The notes beneath the pieces are model-generated. The model worked only from the letters and a program-made list of their open reading frames with translations. It did no database searches and had not been told where the DNA came from. The translations under genes were made by a program, and so were the position numbers. Below are positions 63,316-64,000 of a DNA stretch of 64,000 bases, piece after piece. How positions within the stretch are numbered: the first letter of the stretch is position 1; each line of letters begins with the position of its first letter. The stretch is taken from NCBI GenBank assembly GCA_947644305.1, contig CANRYS010000003.1, forward strand, positions 62,001 to 126,000, read 5' to 3'. This DNA is from an uncultured Roseburia sp. Lineage in GTDB: Bacteria; Bacillota; Clostridia; Lachnospirales; Lachnospiraceae.

Positions 63316-63570
63316 TGAAAGAGGAGTTTTATGAAAAAATATCAAAAATAAGAAAATTGCCAAAAATTATAGGTTTGTATAAGTTGTTGTCTTGCTTAAC
63401 TTATGAACTTAGTATAAATCAGAAATGTGAATAAACCATGTTCAAATTGACTAAAAAATGTGAACGTTCTGTAACAAAATTGTGGAGGATGCTGTTCAAT
63501 GGGTGTAAATTGTATCTTCCGTGGGTGCCATAAGAACAGGTTATAAAAGAACCGTGTATACAGAAACATA

Positions 63571-63599
63571 TTGTATCCATGGGGAAAATATGATAAAAT
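63571..63599 (+). promoter_or_regulatory. Promoter of the last gene
   Basis: TTGTAT (63571-63576), 17 bases, TAAAAT (63594-63599), 45 bases before the start. Apart from this and the terminator, the 402-base gap after niaR (63242-63643) is AT-rich and shows no gene or RNA I can recognise. Confidence 0.6.
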
Positions 63600-63643
63600 T
63601 AAGACATTAAAGTTGAGGTCAAAAGAAAGGAGGAACAAAGGTA

Positions 63644-64000
63644 GTGAGTGTGGGAACAAATTCAGTGCGTAGTGAATTGAAGAGTCAAAAGGAAAAGGTA
63701 GTAAAGCAGTTGACGATTCATAAATATATGCACATACAATTTATCAAACTTGGGTTTGTTGTTGGGTTAGCTCTAGTACTGTTGGGTGCTTTTGCTGCTT
63801 TTGAGGGAATTAAACTGACGCAGTATGAAGCGGGGAAGTATAACACCAGTCAGGGGCTCCAGATTACGCTAACCATTGCATTTGTCAGTGTGGTGGTGAT
63901 CGCCATCATTATTTTGATCGACAGAGTACTGAGCCGGGTTGTGAAGAAGATATTACAGAGGATCGGGGAGCCGGTACAGATCATGGATGAGGTGATGAGC
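63644..64000 (+). CDS. Two-TM membrane signalling protein, N-terminal part (3' end outside window)
   Basis: The GTG start follows AAGGAGG by nine bases, and the frame stays open to the window end (119 codons). A ~35-residue cytoplasmic start is followed by two TM helices (FIKLGFVVGLALVLLGAFAA and ITLTIAFVSVVVIAIIILI), a short outside loop between them, and then RIGEPVQIMDEVMS, which resembles a HAMP start. It is probably a sensor kinase, a chemoreceptor-like protein or a nucleotide cyclase. It could resemble the hybrid kinase at the other window end, but the output domain is not visible. Confidence 0.65.
   Translation, partial: MSVGTNSVRSELKSQKEKVVKQLTIHKYMHIQFIKLGFVVGLALVLLGAFAAFEGIKLTQYEAGKYNTSQGLQITLTIAFVSVVVIAIIILIDRVLSRVVKKILQRIGEPVQIMDEVMS

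Noticed and set aside
1-64000. CRISPR arrays, rRNA and tRNA genes
   Set aside because: Reading for regularly spaced repeats, conserved rRNA stretches and tRNA cloverleaf T-loop signatures found none.

Overview
The window looks like a chromosome segment of a low-to-mid GC, spore-forming, anaerobic Firmicute, most likely a gut Lachnospiraceae/Clostridia species. Signs of this are the cotJ spore-coat genes, reverse rubrerythrin under a Fur/PerR-type regulator, a ferredoxin-thioredoxin reductase subunit, Clostridia-type Big_2 and BspA-like surface proteins, a GH10 xylanase, NiaR-regulated NAD synthesis and frequent TTG/GTG starts. Housekeeping genes are spread throughout (recJ, pyrG, ftsH, uvrC, ddl, dapF, trxA, trpS, nadABC), so this is chromosome with accessory insertions rather than a plasmid or prophage. 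No rRNA, tRNA or CRISPR array was seen.

Layout. 1-4.7 kb: the 3' part of a hybrid histidine kinase, a secreted SGNH hydrolase and a secreted Ig-like protein. 4.7-7.8 kb: a scarred accessory patch with a promoter-terminator leader, a LytTR regulator, a SHOCT-like small protein, a large serine recombinase, a broken nucleotidyltransferase and a cotJC truncated at the same junction. 7.8-9.5 kb: cotJB/cotJA, a Fur-family regulator with a clear operator, and rubrerythrin. 9.6-12.4 kb: an AT-rich three-gene DUF262/AAA ATPase/HNH module, probably anti-phage defence. 12.5-23.9 kb: a two-component system with a secreted partner, a C39-like peptidase, recJ, a glycosyltransferase and a MoxR/DUF58/transglutaminase operon.

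24.0-33.8 kb holds the most striking locus: a very AT-rich ribosomal-peptide (RiPP) cluster with two radical SAM/SPASM enzymes, an 81-residue candidate precursor, a cytoplasmic subtilisin-like protease fused to a degenerate acyl-carrier-like domain, and an ABC exporter. It is translationally coupled to a compositionally different FtsX-type permease/ATPase/membrane-protein set that could give export or immunity. 33.8-40.8 kb: flavodoxin-pyrG diverging from ftsH-HAD-uvrC. 40.8-41.15 kb: a probable type I toxin-antitoxin locus with a 29-residue membrane toxin and a convergent antisense RNA.

41.2-48.3 kb: a glucosaminidase, an alanine/glycine symporter, ddl, DUF1934, dapF, an FTR-thioredoxin pair and trpS. 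48.6-54.5 kb: a 1331-residue secreted subtilase with two CBM2-like domains, followed by two tandemly duplicated BspA-type leucine-rich-repeat proteins and a decayed tnpV fragment. 54.7-57.6 kb: an HxlR regulator diverging from a double SnoaL-like protein, then cheC-cheD behind a structured leader. 57.7-63.2 kb: a P-loop kinase, a GH10 xylanase lipoprotein and the nadA-nadB-nadC-niaR operon with a candidate NiaR operator at its promoter. The window ends inside a two-TM signalling protein.

All family assignments are by reading motifs, without database searches. Promoters and RNA structures were found by eye.
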